64,000 nt of DNA from NCBI GenBank assembly GCA_963556145.1, contig OY744470.1, forward strand, positions 3,596,001 to 3,660,000. The letters run 5' to 3'. The translations under genes and the position numbers were made by a program. This DNA is from Hygrocybe punicea. Lineage: Eukaryota > Basidiomycota > Agaricomycetes > Agaricales > Hygrophoraceae. A model generated the notes under the pieces. The model did not search any database, was not told the DNA's origin, and saw nothing but the letters and a program-made list of their open reading frames with translations. Below are positions 12,026 to 23,647 of the stretch, piece after piece (the stretch's first letter is position 1; every line of letters begins with the position of its first letter).

Positions 12026-13645
12026 TGTTGACGGAGAAAGTATGGGGTGGTCTTTGGAGATCTATGGGTCCGTGCTGACCCCCATGCCGCCCTAGAATGG
12101 CGAGATGTCTGCCCAAAGTACAGCGAACCACTTTGCCGGCCTCATGGTATTGCAGATGTTCGAAATATAGGACTCACATATTGGACGAAGACATCCTAAC
12201 GTTCCACGGGGTACAAGTTCCTCGGGATTAAGAAAGGCGGACACTCGGAGATACAGATCATACCCTAGAGAGAGTGGTCGGGAAATATGGTTTATGAAGG
12301 GGATCCGCTTGATAGAGTGAAAGCAAGGCTGAGACAATAGAATAGACGGGCGCAGAGCCGCATTAGGACAAACGATGTGACAAGTTACAACGAGGTATAT
12401 TCCAAGATTGTGGTGCGTTGACCTGTATATACAGTTGATTGTGTATGCCGAAACGGGGTATGTTAGGAACGTGGATGATATGTTACCCTCTTCCCGCCCT
12501 TCTCGTCCTTCTTCCCTTCTCGAAGATTGGATCGAATAAGACTGATCAAGAGTAGACTCCATAACAAGGTGTTTCCAGTTCGGAGCTCTAATACTCGGAA
12601 TCACCCGTCATGCTATTAGGGCGAACTCATTCTGGAAATTGCAGATTCGCTGCCTAGATTCGCAGTACCCGAATATGTAAATGAATCGGTTCATCTCTCT
12701 TTCCGGGTATCGCGCAGAATCCAGCAGTGCAGCACTCGACAGGTGACCCTCGATGTCCCCGGTTTTTTCGGGAAGGCGCTTCAACCTAGAGGATGTCCTG
12801 TACGCCCAAAGAACATACTAGTACTGCTGGGGCGGTGTTCCCTTTGAACTGATCAGGCTCGTGAACGCATCAATCCTCCGGATGTACCCCTTAGTGACCT
12901 TCCGCACATCACAGAATTTTTCGGGTTACCGCCAGCCAACCCGCGTGGCTTTCGAAAGCATCCACGCATCAACGCATTCCTTCCGAATCGGAAAGACAGA
13001 ACACATTCACCTGAACCCCAGTTCGTTACCTTCCTTCCTCCAACATCCTCGACGCTCACAAAACGAATCCCACATAGACCTGTTATATAGCCAGCCAATC
13101 TCCGCGCCTCACCGTAACCGCCCTCATCGTTCCAACGGATTATCCATTGTAAGCAACTCTTGGTTTTTCGATAGTGTAGACAGGTGACATACGACATGCA
13201 TGTGGGCGACTCACGATGCTTATACAAACAATGATCATGAAAGCAACCGGATTTATCTCATAAATGGACAGTTATCAGCTTCACCAGTCCTCACACTTAC
13301 CCAGAGTCACCGCCGATTCATCAAGCTCAGTTGTGGTTTCGTTCTTCAGCATGGGCAGCATCAAGGCCTCAAAGTATGACGTTTCTGAGGATGGCATCCA
13401 TGGTAGAATATGTATTACCGACCTCTCTTACGGCTATTCAACGGTGGTATATCATGGACGAGGGGCCTCAGGAAAGCTATCGCCGCGATCGCTTCCTTGG
13501 TCGCTCTGTTGGAGGTTCTCGTGTGTGACTACGTTTGCGACTCTGCAAATTTTCATAGCCATCTGGGGTTTCCTCTTCCGATTGGCTCGAACTGTTGTTT
13601 TGACATGAGACGTTAGTAGACTTCTCCCTTCAGAGATGTCAGTGG
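12026..13645. other. 1.6 kb with no gene I can support
   Basis: The longest frame is a 170-codon minus-strand frame (12604-12092) with no recognisable motif. A 124-codon minus frame (13227-12853) overlaps a 108-codon plus frame on the opposite strand. None shows a domain, and no exon chain could be built with confidence. The stretch may hold the promoter of the MULE-type gene, a decayed gene or both. Confidence 0.4.
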
Positions 13646-14269
13646 TCAAGCGTACTCCATTTCCCGTTGTGCCCGTTGTGCCATCTCTCTCTCTTTCCGC
13701 TCCTTTTCTGTCCGCGCGAGCGCTTCCTTCTGCTTTGCTGAATGCTCTTCCCACCTCCGCCTACCCTCTCCTTTCATCAACCTCGTCCCATCCCATAGAG
13801 TGTGATCATCTTTCAGCGGTTTCAAAAAATCCTCTTCCATACAAAACCGAGTCCACACCACCTCCTTCATGTCCTTCTCGACTTCCTCCACTAAATTGCG
13901 CGTCTTTGTGAGCAGAATCTCGGCCTCGTGAATCTCCTCCTGGATGTCTGGACCTGTATTGACCAGCCTGGTGAGCTGGCGCAGTACAAAACGAAGGCCT
14001 TTGACGCTGTGTCCGATATCGTTCTTGAGCAGCGACTGGGCATCTCCTAGCTTGACTGGAATCGGCAAACTGTTCGCCGGGACCCGCACGTTGTTAATCA
14101 CTGTCTCCGAATCTCGGGGTGGCATCTCTGTTTCGAGTGTTGATGATCGTGCGTCAGCGGCAAGCTGATTGGTTCGGGAAAGTCTTCGGAGTGTTGAGTT
14201 GCCCATTGCCATGTCAATGGAAGGTGGGTGGGTGGAAGGTGAATGGGTGAGAGTTGCTGAAAGTGCCAC
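13646..14269 (-). CDS. Hypothetical coiled-coil protein, 207 aa
   Basis: Uninterrupted frame. Residues 1-35 are Ser/Thr/Pro/His-rich; a second Met-Ala-Met at about residue 20 is an equally good start. The centre (KNDIGHSVKGLRFVLRQL and the following EEIHEAEILLTKTRNLVEE) is helical and heptad-like. The C-terminal ~40 residues are strongly charged (ARTEKERKEREMAQRAQREM), typical of a long single helix or coiled coil. No known family recognised. The stop is followed by non-coding-looking sequence. It lies 128 bp from the tRNA gene, which is on the opposite strand. Confidence 0.65.
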   Translation of the reverse strand: MALSATLTHSPSTHPPSIDMAMGNSTLRRLSRTNQLAADARSSTLETEMPPRDSETVINNVRVPANSLPIPVKLGDAQSLLKNDIGHSVKGLRFVLRQLTRLVNTGPDIQEEIHEAEILLTKTRNLVEEVEKDMKEVVWTRFCMEEDFLKPLKDDHTLWDGTRLMKGEGRRRWEEHSAKQKEALARTEKERKEREMAQRAQREMEYA

Positions 14270-14396
14270 TCGTGGCGTACCATGGTATTGTTATCAAGAA
14301 AAGGTCAAAAGCAAAGGTCAAAGCAAAAGCACACCAAAGCGTCTTCCAACCGTCCTTTTATTATTGATATAATGCATGTTCCACACCTTTAAAGTA

Positions 14397-14505
14397 GGCA
14401 ACATGGCCGAGCGGTCTATGGCGTGTGACTCAAGCGAAAGCTTGCCTGCTTAGCAGGTCTTCTCATCTCCGTATGGGGGCATGGGTTCGAATCCCATTGT
14501 TGTCA
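14397..14505 (+). tRNA. tRNA-Leu (anticodon CAA), with an intron
   Basis: Acceptor strand GGCAACA (14397-14403) pairs with TGTTGTC (14498-14504, one G-T pair) and the discriminator is A, as for leucine. D-arm GCCGAGCGGTCTATGGC, long class-II variable arm TCTCCGTATGGGGGC, and T-arm ATGGGTTCGAATCCCAT are clear. The anticodon loop reads ACTCAAG, then about 25 nt including a small hairpin (GCCTGCTTAGCAGGT) before the 3' half of the anticodon stem, consistent with the intron of tRNA-Leu(CAA). The anticodon stem has one mismatched pair. A TTTT run at 14512 is the likely Pol III terminator. Confidence 0.8.
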
Positions 14506-14716
14506 ACTTCTTTTGTCCCCAATTTTTTTTGGTCACGAAATTCAATGCAGCGAGCTCACGGTACCCCGATTCATGTATACAGTCCACCTCGCAGTATCGA
14601 CGAAAAAACGTCAGATGATGCCGCAAAATCCTTCAAGAATCCCAGACTCGGACACTGCCATTCGAAGGTACGCTCCAAAAATAAACGCTAACTTTGGTAT
14701 ATAAATATGATGGAAG

Positions 14717-16180
14717 TCATTTTCGACGGGAGACCCTGCGCGTCGTACGGCGAGCGAAGGGAGGAGGACGAGAAACACGTTTGCTGCGGCGCTTCTCAGT
14801 CCCGGAAGGGTTGGGCTCTCGCCGTGGCAGCGGACGGTTGCCACTGGCGAGCATATCATCAACCTCCGACAAAAGGGCAACCACACTATCTTGCTCAATC
14901 TCCTCGTCCGTTAGCCCTAGTGCTTGTCCTTGGGCTGAGGTTCCCTGATTCATGGACATTTGGTGATGTGCCTGCTCGGCTTCACGGTTCATCTTCTCGA
15001 CGTCCTCAGGCTTCATTCTTCCCTTCCCTTTGTCAGGCCGCTTCTGTCCGATCGAGACTACTGCGGAAGTAGCAGTATTGGCCGAAGGGTTTGATCGTGT
15101 GCGCGCGCGGTGGCGATTTGAATCCTCATCGTCTTCCCCGGTATCTTCTCGACCTCGTTTGCATCCAACGGTTGGGCGGTCTTCGGTTACGGATGGTGAT
15201 GACAGAGGAGGCGACATCAAAGAAGTGATTGGTAGATTCTTCTGCACGGGTATAGATCCAGGCTTTCTTAGTGCCAAGGCCGCAGCTTCTATGGCTCTGA
15301 AAATGTTTAGAATTACCGTCAGTGCGTTCCTAAGATCAATGTAAAAACCAGAAACTGACTTTTGACCTTCCTCGTATTCAGGTGGCAGGACTTGACCTGG
15401 TTTTAATGTTGAAAGAGCATCTTCGGGCCTGTTTATACGATGAATGTTAAGCTGAATGAAACGGCACGACATGACAAAGCAACATGCAATGTGTTAACTT
15501 CTGGTTCGAGTTCATCGTCTGTGCTCAACTCGTCCCATGTGTCGGGTGCCCCTCCTGGACGCACCCGCATGACGTCGGCCCAAAGCTCGCGATGGCTCCA
15601 TCCAGGCGTGATTTCTGTCCAATATCGCACGTAGGCCTCCAATCTCTCCCTCAGGCCGCGCTCAGCCCTGAGGACTGCACGCAATTCAGCAGCCTTCTTG
15701 CGGGCTTTTTCGGCCGCGGCGCGCAATTCAGCAATCTTGGCCAGTGATTCTTGGTCCTCCGTGGAGATGGTGTCCATGATCTGCATGACATATTCGAGGT
15801 TATTGGGTTGGCAAGGCTCCGGTGTGCCTTCTGGGGAAGACTCCGGTGTGGCGTAGGTGCCTTGGGTGGTGCAGGAAGGGGAGCGTCTGGCGATAGGAGT
15901 GGGCTCCTGTGCAACATTAACATCGGTCTCGATATCGGCTGCGCTGAAGAGCGAATGTATCCTCAGTGGAGATCATTTCACAGTCGGGGAACTTACGGAA
16001 CACCTAGTGGGAAAAGGTCGACCAGACGGTCGATGATACTTTCGCTCTTGAGATTACCTTTGATATTGTTGGCCTTGAAGAAAGTCAACACCCAATAAGT
16101 TAGGGGAAACGAATGGGACGAACAATAGCCAGTTTTTGTAGTTCACGACGATGTAGTTTGTGAAGAGCTGAGGCGTCCAT
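14717..16180 (-). CDS. SAP-domain protein with basic C-terminus
   Basis: Exons 16180-16124, 16073-15997, 15943-15499 and 15451-14717 splice in frame; a 63 nt intron inside the last (donor in ..EEGQK) is likely, giving about 416 residues. Residues 1-40 (LHKLHRRELQKLAIANNI, then GNLKSESIIDRLVDLFP) form a SAP helix-turn-helix, a motif that usually binds AT-rich DNA. Next come an acidic Ser/Thr/Pro linker, a coiled coil (AELRAAAEKARKKAAELRAV), and a long Lys/Arg/Ser/Glu tail with several candidate nuclear signals ending in RRTTRRVSRRK. Expected to be nuclear. Specific partners and function are unknown. Confidence 0.75.
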
Positions 16181-16447
16181 TACGAGATTTACGAGAACGA
16201 TAACGGCGGTAAGTATTCTCGGAAAGTGGGGGGTTTTCGGTTCCGCTGTTGTCCATGTTGGTTTTTAAGTGGCCAATGGACACATGCGAGTACAATGGCG
16301 ATCCAGCACAAGATCAAATTCACCATATCCGTGTGGAAAGGCCAAAGCGTCGTGCAGAAAACAAAAACATCACACAACTACTGTAACTGTTCGGCAGTTT
16401 ATTATTATCATGATAATAATTATAGTGGTTACTTATTCTGGCAAAAC

Positions 16448-19400
16448 ATGTCTGAGCCAACACTGTAAGTTACTTGTTTCAAAATGCATTGGTGTCGATC
16501 TGAAAGCAAGTTGGTCGTTCAGGCGAAATTTCTTGTTAATAACAGGTTAGTCGTTTTGCATGGGCTACTCACCTCTCACGGTTCCCGAGCGGGGCGAGCA
16601 GCCATTTGCGCGCGAGATCTTCCAGTTGCAAAAAATGACAAGGGTCGCAAGGTTTTAATTCAAGTGGAAGCTGGCAATCTCGTTCGAAAGACCAATCCCG
16701 GGCCGTTGCTTTCGTGGAGCGAGATTATATACTTGTCAGTCTGCCTTCAAACTTGGATGCCATCGACGGTGATTCCACATCCCATCGTAGACATCCTCTT
16801 GAAACCTCCACTACAATCTCGTTTTCGCTCTATCGCTATCGCATACTCCGATCGAATCAGTTGTTAGCTCGATGCGAAGTTCAACTCCAAGACTTTGTGA
16901 CTGATAACAAGGGTACGCCTCAAATACTTGCTGTGCTGAGATCGTATCCATTGCCTGTCGTTGATAACAGAAATCACTGTAAAACTCGATTTTGTCACCG
17001 GCCAGTCCGGTTCTCTCGTCATCCGCTATGAAAGCGATGTCCACTCAGCGATGGAAGCTGTATTGCCAGAGTCTGCAGCCGTAGAGAGCTTGGATCAACC
17101 TGCACTACTCAGTAGTGCATCGGTGGCACAAAATTTAGTGTCACAGATCCAGGCTACTACATCTACGTTTGCTCCAGTTCTACAATCTCTCGGGCAGTTC
17201 AAGGACTTGTTTGATGAGCTTGCAACCGTGAGTTATTTCCCAGAAGCCTGGCTCACATGTTTTTAACATGCAATCAGATCCATCCTTTTGCTAGTGCGGC
17301 GTGGAGCCTCCTGAACCTGGCGTATAGCGTAAGTTACCTCACAACGGTCAACGGTGTCTCTGAATTCTGCCCAGGCTTTGAAGGATCAAAATGATAAGGA
17401 TCAAAGTATCGTTGCGCTCTACCACACGATGATGAAGACATATGCTGCTGCGTCAGAGAAGGACATCTTGGATGGCTACAGCAAGTTCAAAGTTATCTTT
17501 GATGTAATGTTGCGGCAAACGATGGAATGCGCAGTCTTCATTACCGGATATGCATCGAAAAAATATCTACGTGAGTGTTGTGGATTTATGTTGTGTATAC
17601 ATGCTGGAGCCTTGCCATCCCAGGTCGGTTCATTACTCGGAATATACCAGAAAAAGTGAACGAATTCAACCAAGTATTTGCGAATATTGAGCAACAGTTT
17701 CACGAGCGTATGGTCAGGACGACGACGACGGTCTCCTTAGGAACATACACGTCCGTCAAGTTCATACGTCAGTCCGTCTTTTGCACGAACAATGTCCCCA
17801 TGCTAACAATAAAATCTCATTCCAGAGATGAAAGTCATATTATCTATGTTGAATCTCCTTCCGTTATCACCATCTCGTCCTTCTTGTCTTGTCGGGACTC
17901 GAAAAGAAATCATCAACGATATCTTGTGTTGGATTGCGAATTGCGAACCGGGGATCTTGTGGGTATATGGGCTGGCAGGATCCGGAAAAAGTACTCTTGC
18001 GAGTACTATCGTTGAACATGCCCGTGCAATGGGTGGTGGACATGGTCGTCTAGGTGCCCTAATTCGATTTGACAGGAACAAGGTCTCTGAGCCATCCCGG
18101 GTTCTCACGACTCTAGCGTGGAAGCTTGCCAGTTTCGATGATCGAATCGGCCTCGCCATACAGGAGGTGGTCAAGAATTGTTCAGACATCAATGAACGGC
18201 CATTATCCGAGCAATTCAAGATGCTTCTTGTCGAGACCCTGGAGTCTGTCGGAGACCTTGGGAGTGAAGGCCCCATTGTCATTGTGATAGATGGCTTGGA
18301 TGAATGTGGTGTCCTGGGAAAGCGCCAGGATTTACTTGACGTCCTTGCACGGGGATTCGGAGAGAAGCTGCCGATGATAAGGTTAGTAATTTTGAGTCGA
18401 TCCGAGGAAGATATTCAGCACACATTCGACCCGGAAACGAAGCCACATATCACCGCTTTATCGCTCGCTGTTGATTCATGGTCGAGCCGACACGATATCC
18501 ACCTTTACTTTCTCCAAATGTTCCGGGAAATCCAAAACGACGAGTTTCAACGGATCTGGAATCAAAGCAATGCAGCCTACAGATTGACTGAACGAGCAAA
18601 TGGTCACTTCATATGGGCTGCAACCGTTTTTGAATTCGTGAAGGCGTATCCTGTTGGTCGACTGGAACAAGTTTTAGCTGCCGGGGAATCTTCACCAGGT
18701 TCTTCTGCCGAAGTGGAACTCGACGCCCTGTACAAGATCGCTCTCTATTCGGCCATTGGAGAACGCGGCCACGATATCAAAGCTGACATGATTCCTCTCC
18801 TTGGCACGATTATTGTGGCAAAGCGGCCGCTTTCGCTTGCTACCCTCGACAGACTAACATTTGGTTCTAGAGGATCAAAGTCCAGGACAATCTTTGATAA
18901 GCTGCGCAGCGTTGCCAGCTTCGGGGAGGATAAAACTATTCGGCTTGTTCACAAGTCATTTGATGATTTCTTAACCGACCGAGGACGATCTGATGAATGG
19001 CACATCAACGTGGAAGAGGCTAAAAAGGGCATTGCTGTTCAATGCCTGACGAGACTGATCGAATACCTTACTAGTACTTCCATGCCGTCTCCAAGGGCAT
19101 CCAGGGACATAACGCTTATTCCCGACGACATCTCCTATGCTCTCGAGTTTTGGATACAGCATGTTACCAGCTTGAACATGGCAGATCATTGTTTGGATGA
19201 CCAGTTGCGCAGGTTCTTTGAATTCGGTTTTCTCAAATGGCTGGAAGTCGTGGGGTACGGGACAGGTGTCGGTACACTAACGCAACTCCTGAAGTGGACT
19301 AATGTAAGGTCTCGCACCCTGTAATGAAGTTGTATTAATACCCATTATAGTGCGTTCAATGTGACAAGGAAGACCGAAAAATTCGGTACCACGCATATCA

Positions 19401-21609
19401 ATTTGCTGAGCGATTCGCGGCAGACGTCACGGACGACCCATCATTCGCATATGTAAATGCATTGATATTCGCCCCTTGCAACAATGCCATCCGTGAAACG
19501 TACTCTGAGTCTTACAATCAATTGCCCAGAATCATCGGAAACGGGGTAGACCGTTTGCTGTTGCTTTGTGAACTTGATCACTGTGTCTATGACGTGGCAT
19601 TCTCCCCCGATGGATCCAAAATTGTTTCTGGATCGGGAGACAAAATAATGTTGTGCGATGCTGCCACGGGCAAGTTACTCTGCAATCCCCTAACAGGTCA
19701 TCGCGGCATTGTCTGGTCTGTCGCATTCTCTCCCGACGGATCGAAAATTGTATCAGGGTCTCGGGACAGCACGGGACGAATCTGGAATGCGACCACTGGC
19801 ACATTACTCCGTGTCTTACGAGGGCACACGGATGACGTCTATTCCGTCGTATTCTCTCCCGATGGACGTAAAATTATTTCAGGTTCAGCCGATTGCACAG
19901 TCCGATTGTGGGATGTTGCTACAGGTGCATCACTCCTGCCACCCTTACACCACGATAGCGTCGTTTATTCCGTTGCGATCTCACCCGATGGATCCAAAAT
20001 TGCCTCTGGATCTCACAACCGAGCGACAAGGTGGGACGCCACTTCAGGTACACCGCTTCCGCGACCTACAGAAGACTACAATAGCTGTATTCTTTATGTT
20101 GCCTTCTCACCTGATGGGTCCCAGATTTTTTCAGGATCTAACGACAACACAGTCCGACTATGGGATGCTGCTACAGGTGCTTCCCTCCTTCAACCAGTAC
20201 GAGATCACCAAGAAGTCCAGTCTATTACAATCGCCTCTAATGGATCTGTTGTGTCGGGCTCAGATAAGACAATCCGAGTATGGCAATCCACCACAGGTGC
20301 ACCCCTTCTAGAACCTCTGCGAGGCCACGATCACACCATTACGTCTGTTGCTGTCTCCTGTGATGGATCAAGAATTGTCTCAGGATCTCTGGATAGAACA
20401 CTCCAAGTGTGGGATGTTACTATATCATCTCCAGAGCCCTTTCAAGGCCATAGTAGCGTAGTCAATGTTGTCGCATTCTCACCTGATGCGTCGATGGTCG
20501 CTTCAGGATCTACCGACAAATCGGTTCGATTATGGGATGCCATCACAGGTTTTTCGCGATTCGGACCCATTCGAGGTCACAACGGCGAGATCACATCAGT
20601 CTCATTCTCACCCGATGGATCCAGAATCGTTTCAGGATCTGACGATACGACAATTCAAGTATGGAGTACGGCTACGGGTGGATCACTTTATGATCCATTG
20701 CTTGGCCATACCGATGCCGTCACTTGCACATTATTCATCCGAGATGGATCCAAAATAATCTCAGCTTCCAAGGACAGGACCATCCGAATGTGGGATACCA
20801 TTACGGGTGCATTTATTCCACCACCCTTGATAGGCCATGGTGCCTCTGTGCTTGCCATTACAGTCTCGCCTGATGGCTCCACCTTTGTGTCAGGATCTGC
20901 TGACCGGACAGTCCGAGTGTGGGAGGCAAGGACGGGCACATTGGCTCTTGGGCCCTTACAAGGGCACGAGTGCCCTGTAACATCTGTTGTTTTCTCACCT
21001 GATGGATCAAAAATCGCTTCCGGGTCTGATGACGGGGTGATACGAGTATGGTTTTCTGCCACAGGTGGAATGCTCTCGATGCCGTTAGGTCATCACACTG
21101 CTCCAGTCACTTCAATTGCATTCTCCTTGGACTCGTCCAATTTGATATCCACATCTCTTGATAGAACCGTACGAGTGTGGCGTCTCAGCGACGTAGAATG
21201 TCTCTCGTCGATCGACCTACCCACTCCTTCAGAGTTTCTGCCGCGAGTCAGCGTAAACGACCAGAGCTCGGCCCCTTCAGACACAGAGCCGTATGACTCG
21301 GACGTCCAGGACTCGGTCTCCTCAGACAGGCGAGCTCCTCAGCCGGGATATCCAAAAATCAATATCCTGATCGAGCCCCCAGAGTCATATGATGATGACC
21401 GCAGCTCAATTGTATATCGCAATAGATCGGTCTCGAAGCCTGCAGACTGGATTCCACGCGCCTTCATGCCCAAAGATAATCTTGTTACCAAGTTCTTGCA
21501 GCATGTCACTCCCATGTCCATATGTATCGTCGGACAGGCTATTTATGTTGCTGCGAGTTCAAAAGTGGGAGACCTCATGATTATCGACGTCTCCACTCTT
21601 ATCGAGTGA
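16448..21609 (+). CDS. STAND/NLR-like protein: C2-like N-terminus, NACHT NTPase, 13 WD40 repeats
   Basis: Nine exons (16448-16464, 16507-16734, 16791-16912, 16971-17227, 17278-17328, 17375-17570, 17624-17767, 17826-19303, 19351-21609) give about 1,583 residues. Residues ~5-150 resemble a C2 fold (LKLVVQAKF ... RKTNPGPLLSWSEI ... CEVQLQDFV). A helical region of ~180 residues follows. The NACHT domain has Walker A GLAGSGKST (about 387-395) and Walker B VIVIDGLDEC (about 490-499). The C-terminus has 13 WD40 repeats of ~42 residues built on FSPDGSKIVSGS / VRLWD, some very similar to each other, then an acidic tail. Fungal proteins of this build act in non-self recognition and programmed cell death; that role is by family. 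Exon 1 (17 nt) is the weakest part. Confidence 0.85.
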
Positions 21610-23647
21610 GTAAAGACAAAATCTTATGTGTTGTACGACAAGTCTAAGATATCGATCGAACCCTCAGGTAGTCAGTCACCTTGCTTTATCATTCGCTGTT
21701 GTTCGATAGGACTTCTTGACGGGCGCTGTCAAGTATTGTAGACCACTTATCTGAATAAATTCGACGTCCTCCTAGCTCGAAAGGCCCGAAGATCTGCGTC
21801 AAAAATTCTGAGTCGCTATTCTGCCCTGGGCGCCTTGTAGTGTTGTAGTGACAATATATCGGAGGTTGCAAGATGAAAACTCGGGCAAGGTAAAATCCTA
21901 ACAACAGTAATGGTAGGAAACATCGTAGTCCCTTACATATCAGAGGCACCCCGACACTATCAACCGAGGTTCCAATTCGCTAAAGCACTCATTTGAGTGT
22001 TGGTAAAAGATTGGTACTACTTCGCAAACGAGCAACCACTTTGACCATGGCATCAACGTTTGTTTGAACGAGTCCACTCAGTCTTGTAGTCAATTGACGG
22101 CGTGTTGAGTAAGTCACAGGATACTCTTGTCTGTGCGTATTGCAATGCATCAGGCGCAGACAAACCAAAGACAGGCCTCGAACAGACTGACCCTGATCCA
22201 CGTTATTCTGCGCAACCTCAAAACCTCTATCTGAAGAAATCCACCATTCAGGGTCGCGAGTTCCTTGCCCTATCCCCCTGAATGCCAGCCTCGCCAGGCT
22301 ATCTCAGCTTCCCGAAGTAGACGGTTGTCCCACACGCCTCGTTCAGCAACCAGTTTATAAACGAAACAGCCACTGACCATGACAGCAGGTATGCCGGGGT
22401 TCCGGACTAGATCATGGCAATTTAATAATATGCTTCCAAGGGGAGCCATGCCGGATGGCAGTCTCGAAATACGTAGCTGCATCCGGGAGCGAAAGCGTTG
22501 GAGCAGTCCCCCGCGACTTGCAACGTACTCGACTTTATTTCCTCCGCAAGGGCCCCATGATCCGACCAACCATCTCCAGAATATGCCCGGTCGGTCACAC
22601 GGCTGTGAGCACCGGATATCTAGGGCGTGTGGCCCTACGATGTGACGAAGTCAAGGCTTATGCGGCGGTGACGAAGATATGACTTGAGACGGGAGCGATG
22701 TATGGCGGTAAGGGATGCCAAAATGGTTTAGGTACCGTTTGGAGGGATGGGTTGGACCAGGGCCGTTTGGATATGAATAAAACCTTGTCATATTTTGCAG
22801 CTGAAGCCGGGCAAGAGCTTGCAGAAGCACAAAGTGAATCTTGGAAAATATCATGATACCCATGTTGGTAAGTTCTTGATGGGTGCACGGCAGATGGCAA
22901 TGAATTCAACAACTATCAACGCCGCTACTAGGGAGATGATATGCGAGTGCGGGGTCGGACGGGAAGTAGAAAACTGAACAAGATCAGGAAATTCGCCATT
23001 GCAAAATAAAACTCCCGGCACTGTTGGCAGCCTAAACGACAGAGGAGTAAGTTGTCAAATAAGAACCTGCGATGACAGCTTGCATCCAACAACATTCCTA
23101 CCCGCCTCCACCTAGACTCGGATCACACCATGTACCTTGTCAACGGAATAGTAAGCTGATTGCGAGAGAAGGTGGTGGTTTGCCTGGCACTAATGTCAGT
23201 GAGCTAATGGATGCGGAAACACACCTGCACTATAATCGGTTCCTTTCATTGGCTGAGCCGGCTGAACAATAACCAGATGGGTGTGACGCAAAGCCTTTGT
23301 TGTGTTGAGCTGGCCACTGATGCAATGGCCGAGGGTCCACTGTTGCTGCGTGCTCCGAAGATTTTAGGATTCGGACTGGAAAGCACTCCGAAATGGTATG
23401 TAAGCTTCAGGCATGATTATGTGTAGTGTATAGAATCAAGGGTTATATACCCAAGCCGGCGCTCACTCTCGGCCTCCAGGTGACTGAGAGCCGTTCACTC
23501 TCTGAACTCCGCCTATTGTATCCGGTTGAGCATAAGATTGCGGCCTTGGCGGAGAAAAGAGACATACACATCCTCAAAACCCCTGCCATAAGGAAACCTG
23601 CTTGTACTTGATGATTAGAAAATGGGTAACAAGGCAGTGGCCAACAC
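21610..23647. other. 2 kb without a supportable gene
   Basis: Only short frames on both strands, none over about 100 codons except 23805-23443 (minus), which overlaps the 3' end of the calcineurin-like gene. Its residues ..SSESERLS.. faintly recall the calcineurin sequence after the B-subunit-binding helix, so a decayed 3' exon of that gene may lie here. No repeats or RNA genes were seen. Confidence 0.4.

Noticed and set aside
12092..12604. 170-codon minus-strand frame as a gene
   Set aside because: No recognisable motif, odd composition and no supporting exon chain; possible but not supportable.
14397..14505. tRNA-Ser instead of tRNA-Leu
   Set aside because: The GGCAAC-type acceptor also fits serine, but the discriminator base is A and the loop reads CTCAAG with an intron after it, both favouring Leu(CAA).
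14694..15344. Plus-strand frames over the SAP gene
   Set aside because: Antisense shadows of the Arg/Ser-rich C-terminus.
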